From contig WLWP01000001.1 of the NCBI GenBank assembly GCA_012103505.1, positions 620,001 through 684,000 of the forward strand: 64,000 bases of DNA, read 5' to 3'. Source of the DNA: Pseudomonadales bacterium. Its GTDB lineage: Bacteria; Pseudomonadota; Gammaproteobacteria; Pseudomonadales; Azotimanducaceae. Shown in pieces: positions 61,585-64,000 of the stretch; the stretch's first letter is position 1; every line of letters starts with the position of its first letter. The notes under the pieces were generated by a model that saw nothing but the letters and a program-made list of their open reading frames with translations, did no database searches and was not told the DNA's origin. The position numbers were made by a program, and so were the translations under genes.

Positions 61585-63539
61585 TGGTCAAAGTAACCCA
61601 ACCAATTCCACTCAATGATCATGGACGCCCAGACGTTGAGCGCTGGGTCAACCAGTTGGTTGGCGTATATCCAAAGCTAGACTCAGAGCTTATTCGTCGA
61701 GCGTGCCAGCTCCTCGAGACTGAAGATGTTTTAATCGCGCTCGAACTGGGCAGTCTTATAGCCGAACTTAATCTTGATGATGTCTGTGTGGTGACGGGGC
61801 TTATCTACCGAGAAGTAAGGACAGGTCGGGTCGCGCTAGCCTCCTTGCGGGACATATTCGACGATGATGTCTGCGATCTTGTCGAGTCTGTACACGCTCT
61901 AGCCGCGACAAGCCTGCTCGAAATGTCGAACTCCAAACTTCAAGACCATCAACAGGAGAGCCAGGTCGAGAACATCAAGCGCATGATGATCGCGATGGTT
62001 GATGATCCTCGGGTGGCGGTACTGAAACTAGCTGAACGCGTGGTCGCTTTGCGCCGAGCCAAGGCTTTCAACGATACACGCAGACGAAGAATAGCCGGGG
62101 AGGCGCGAGCCGTTTTTGCACCTCTAGCGGCACGCCTTGGGATTGGCCAACTAAAGTGGGAGCTTGAGGATCTCGCCTTTAGATATACCGATGAGACGCT
62201 GTACATGGACATCGCTCAGCGTTTGAGTGGTAAACGTGCTGATCGAGAACAACAAGTTAACTTCCTGGAAGATAAGATCAGAGGCATCCTAAGAAGCCAA
62301 GGCATAGAGGCTGAAGTAGTTGGTCGTGCCAAACACATCTTCAGCATTTGGCGCAAAATGCAGTCTAAATCGGTTTCCTTTGATCAGGTGTACGACGTTA
62401 GCGCAGTTCGAGTTATCGTCCCGCGTTTAGCAGATTGTTATGCGAGTCTTGGAATTATCCACAATACCTGGCCTCACATACCCAGCGAGTTTGACGACTA
62501 CATCGCCAATCCCAAGGAAAATGGCTACCAGAGTATTCACACCGCTCTAACGCTTGATGACGGCAATACACTCGAAGTTCAAATACGAACCGAAGAGATG
62601 CATGCCGAAGCGGAGTTAGGTGTATGTGCGCACTGGAACTACAAAGGCGATGCTGCGGACCAGGCGCCATTTGCTGAAAAAATGGAATGGTTACGCCAGG
62701 TCATGGAATGGCATGAAGAGCTTGGTGGCACAGAAAATTTGAGCACACTTCTGCGCCATCGTGCTTCGGATGACCGTATTTATGTTTCTACACCCCAAGG
62801 TCATGTATTGGATTTGCCACGATGGTCAACGGTGCTGGACTTTGCGTATCGGGTGCATACTGATCTCGGTCATACCTGTCGCGGTGGACTGATCAATGGC
62901 CAAACAGCTACCCTCGATCGTCAGTTGGAGAATTCAGAACAAGTTGAAATTCTGACAGATAAGGCGGCTCAAGGCCCTGAACGGGAGTGGCTCGAGAAAG
63001 AATTGGGGTTTGTGCGCACTGATAGAGCGCGGGCGAAGCTTGTTACGTACTTTCGCAACTTACCGGCAGCAAACAAGGCCGATATCGGTGAACGTCTTCT
63101 TGCGCATGCGTACGCAGCCCTAGACCTAGTCCCCTTTGGAGATAGTCAGATTGCGGAACTTGAGGCGAGTCGAAATCTCGCGGAGGGCACTTTCTTCGAA
63201 GCTTTGGGTGCCGGTGAGATTAGCATTTTTGATGTGGTGGAACCGTTCATCGAAATCGGTGTTCGCGGTCCGCAACCCGAACTACTCGGCATTGAAGGCA
63301 CGCGGCAAACTACTCGCCGGTTCAGCATTAGAGCTGCGAACCGTGATGGCCTGCTGCACGACATCACGCAAATTCTACAAAGTTTGTCACTCAACCTTAC
63401 CGCGACTTCGGGGGTGGTGGATAATGGTGCGGAAGAAGCCGTTATCTCTATCGAAACGCATATTTCCGATTGGCGACAGTGCTTGAATCTCGCTTGCCAC
63501 TTGCGTCTAATTCGCGGGGTGATTGAGGTCGCTGGGTAG
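61584..63539 (+). CDS. relA: GTP pyrophosphokinase RelA
   Basis: RelA synthesises (p)ppGpp on stalled ribosomes. The hydrolase-domain region (about residues 30-160) lacks the HD dyad: the place of the metal motif reads TGLIYREVRTG, so hydrolysis should be dead, as in other RelA proteins. The synthetase domain has SEFDDYIANPKENGYQSIHT, where the acidic EFDD is the RelA-type (not SpoT-type) signature. TGS (about 395-455), helical and ACT (about 575-650) domains follow. 651 residues is shorter than E. coli RelA (744). ATG 61584 shares a base with the rlmD stop. A spoT gene must be sought elsewhere. Confidence 0.95.
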   Translation: MVKVTQPIPLNDHGRPDVERWVNQLVGVYPKLDSELIRRACQLLETEDVLIALELGSLIAELNLDDVCVVTGLIYREVRTGRVALASLRDIFDDDVCDLVESVHALAATSLLEMSNSKLQDHQQESQVENIKRMMIAMVDDPRVAVLKLAERVVALRRAKAFNDTRRRRIAGEARAVFAPLAARLGIGQLKWELEDLAFRYTDETLYMDIAQRLSGKRADREQQVNFLEDKIRGILRSQGIEAEVVGRAKHIFSIWRKMQSKSVSFDQVYDVSAVRVIVPRLADCYASLGIIHNTWPHIPSEFDDYIANPKENGYQSIHTALTLDDGNTLEVQIRTEEMHAEAELGVCAHWNYKGDAADQAPFAEKMEWLRQVMEWHEELGGTENLSTLLRHRASDDRIYVSTPQGHVLDLPRWSTVLDFAYRVHTDLGHTCRGGLINGQTATLDRQLENSEQVEILTDKAAQGPEREWLEKELGFVRTDRARAKLVTYFRNLPAANKADIGERLLAHAYAALDLVPFGDSQIAELEASRNLAEGTFFEALGAGEISIFDVVEPFIEIGVRGPQPELLGIEGTRQTTRRFSIRAANRDGLLHDITQILQSLSLNLTATSGVVDNGAEEAVISIETHISDWRQCLNLACHLRLIRGVIEVAG

Positions 63540-63562
63540 ACTTCCAAAAAAACTATAATTAA

Positions 63563-64000
<438 letters not shown>

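Noticed and set aside
61674..62064. RelA hydrolase domain without HD dyad as a novelty
   Set aside because: Loss of the HD motif is the normal state of RelA in gammaproteobacteria; the EFDD synthetase signature agrees.

Overview
The window is about 64 kb of bacterial core chromosome, almost wall-to-wall genes. The families and above all the gene order (suhB/trmJ/iscR/iscS, pilF-rodZ-hisS-yfgM-bamB-der, xseA/guaB-guaA, ffh-rpsP-rimM-trmD-rplS, xerD-dsbC-hom-recJ-prfB-lysS, nadB/algU-mucA-mucB-mucD-lepA-lepB-rnc-era-recO) are those of a gammaproteobacterium resembling Pseudomonas and free-living marine relatives. Base composition looks close to 50% G+C. GTG and TTG starts are common and short overlaps between genes are the rule. 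I cannot place it below class. I see no rRNA, tRNA, CRISPR array, prophage, insertion sequence or integron.

Layout. 1-2763: secD (5' end outside the window) and secF, protein export. 2777-4330: suhB and trmJ, divergent, with start codons 18 nt apart. 4389-14166: iscR, iscS, ndk, rlmN, pilF, rodZ, hisS, yfgM, bamB, der; the usual iscU-iscA-hscBA-fdx block and ispG are missing from their expected places. 14163-16333 (minus): an M23 peptidase and xseA. 16495-23919: guaB, guaA, tadA, purL, purine synthesis and tRNA editing. 23920-25032: a short tandem-repeat array, a Nudix hydrolase and a DUF3135 protein. 25293-29056: a gamma-class carbonic anhydrase-like protein, purT, then leuA behind a leucine-rich leader peptide. 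29084-34967: corB-like and ypjD genes (minus), then ffh-rpsP-rimM-trmD-rplS. 34968-35370: a 400-bp gap full of inverted repeats. 35371-46617: xerD, dsbC (reading frame broken by one base), hom, recJ, prfB (with the RF2 programmed frameshift), lysS, ung and three acyl-CoA/valine catabolism genes. 46660-50670: an HDOD protein, ygfZ, sdhE, ygfX, nadB. 50775-54835: envelope-stress sigma factor module algU-mucA-mucB-small Cys protein-mucD. 54967-64000: lepA, lepB, a DUF4845 protein, rnc, era, recO, rlmD, relA and the start of adk.

How it works together. Most genes are translation and RNA modification (trmJ, rlmN, rimM, trmD, rlmD, tadA, lepA, prfB, lysS, hisS, ribosomal proteins), envelope assembly and stress control (secDF, ffh, lepB, bamB, rodZ, algU module) and nucleotide/amino-acid synthesis. 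I found no convincing undescribed multi-gene system. What deserves a second look is small scale: short tandem duplications that copy stop or start codons at gene ends (rodZ, ffh, rplS, ygfZ) plus two intergenic arrays; a reduced isc locus with an IscS lacking the C-terminal tail; a leucine attenuation-type leader; a structured RNA candidate after rplS; dyads before xerD; the dsbC frameshift; and an Asp-to-Asn change at a metal-ligand position of RNase III.
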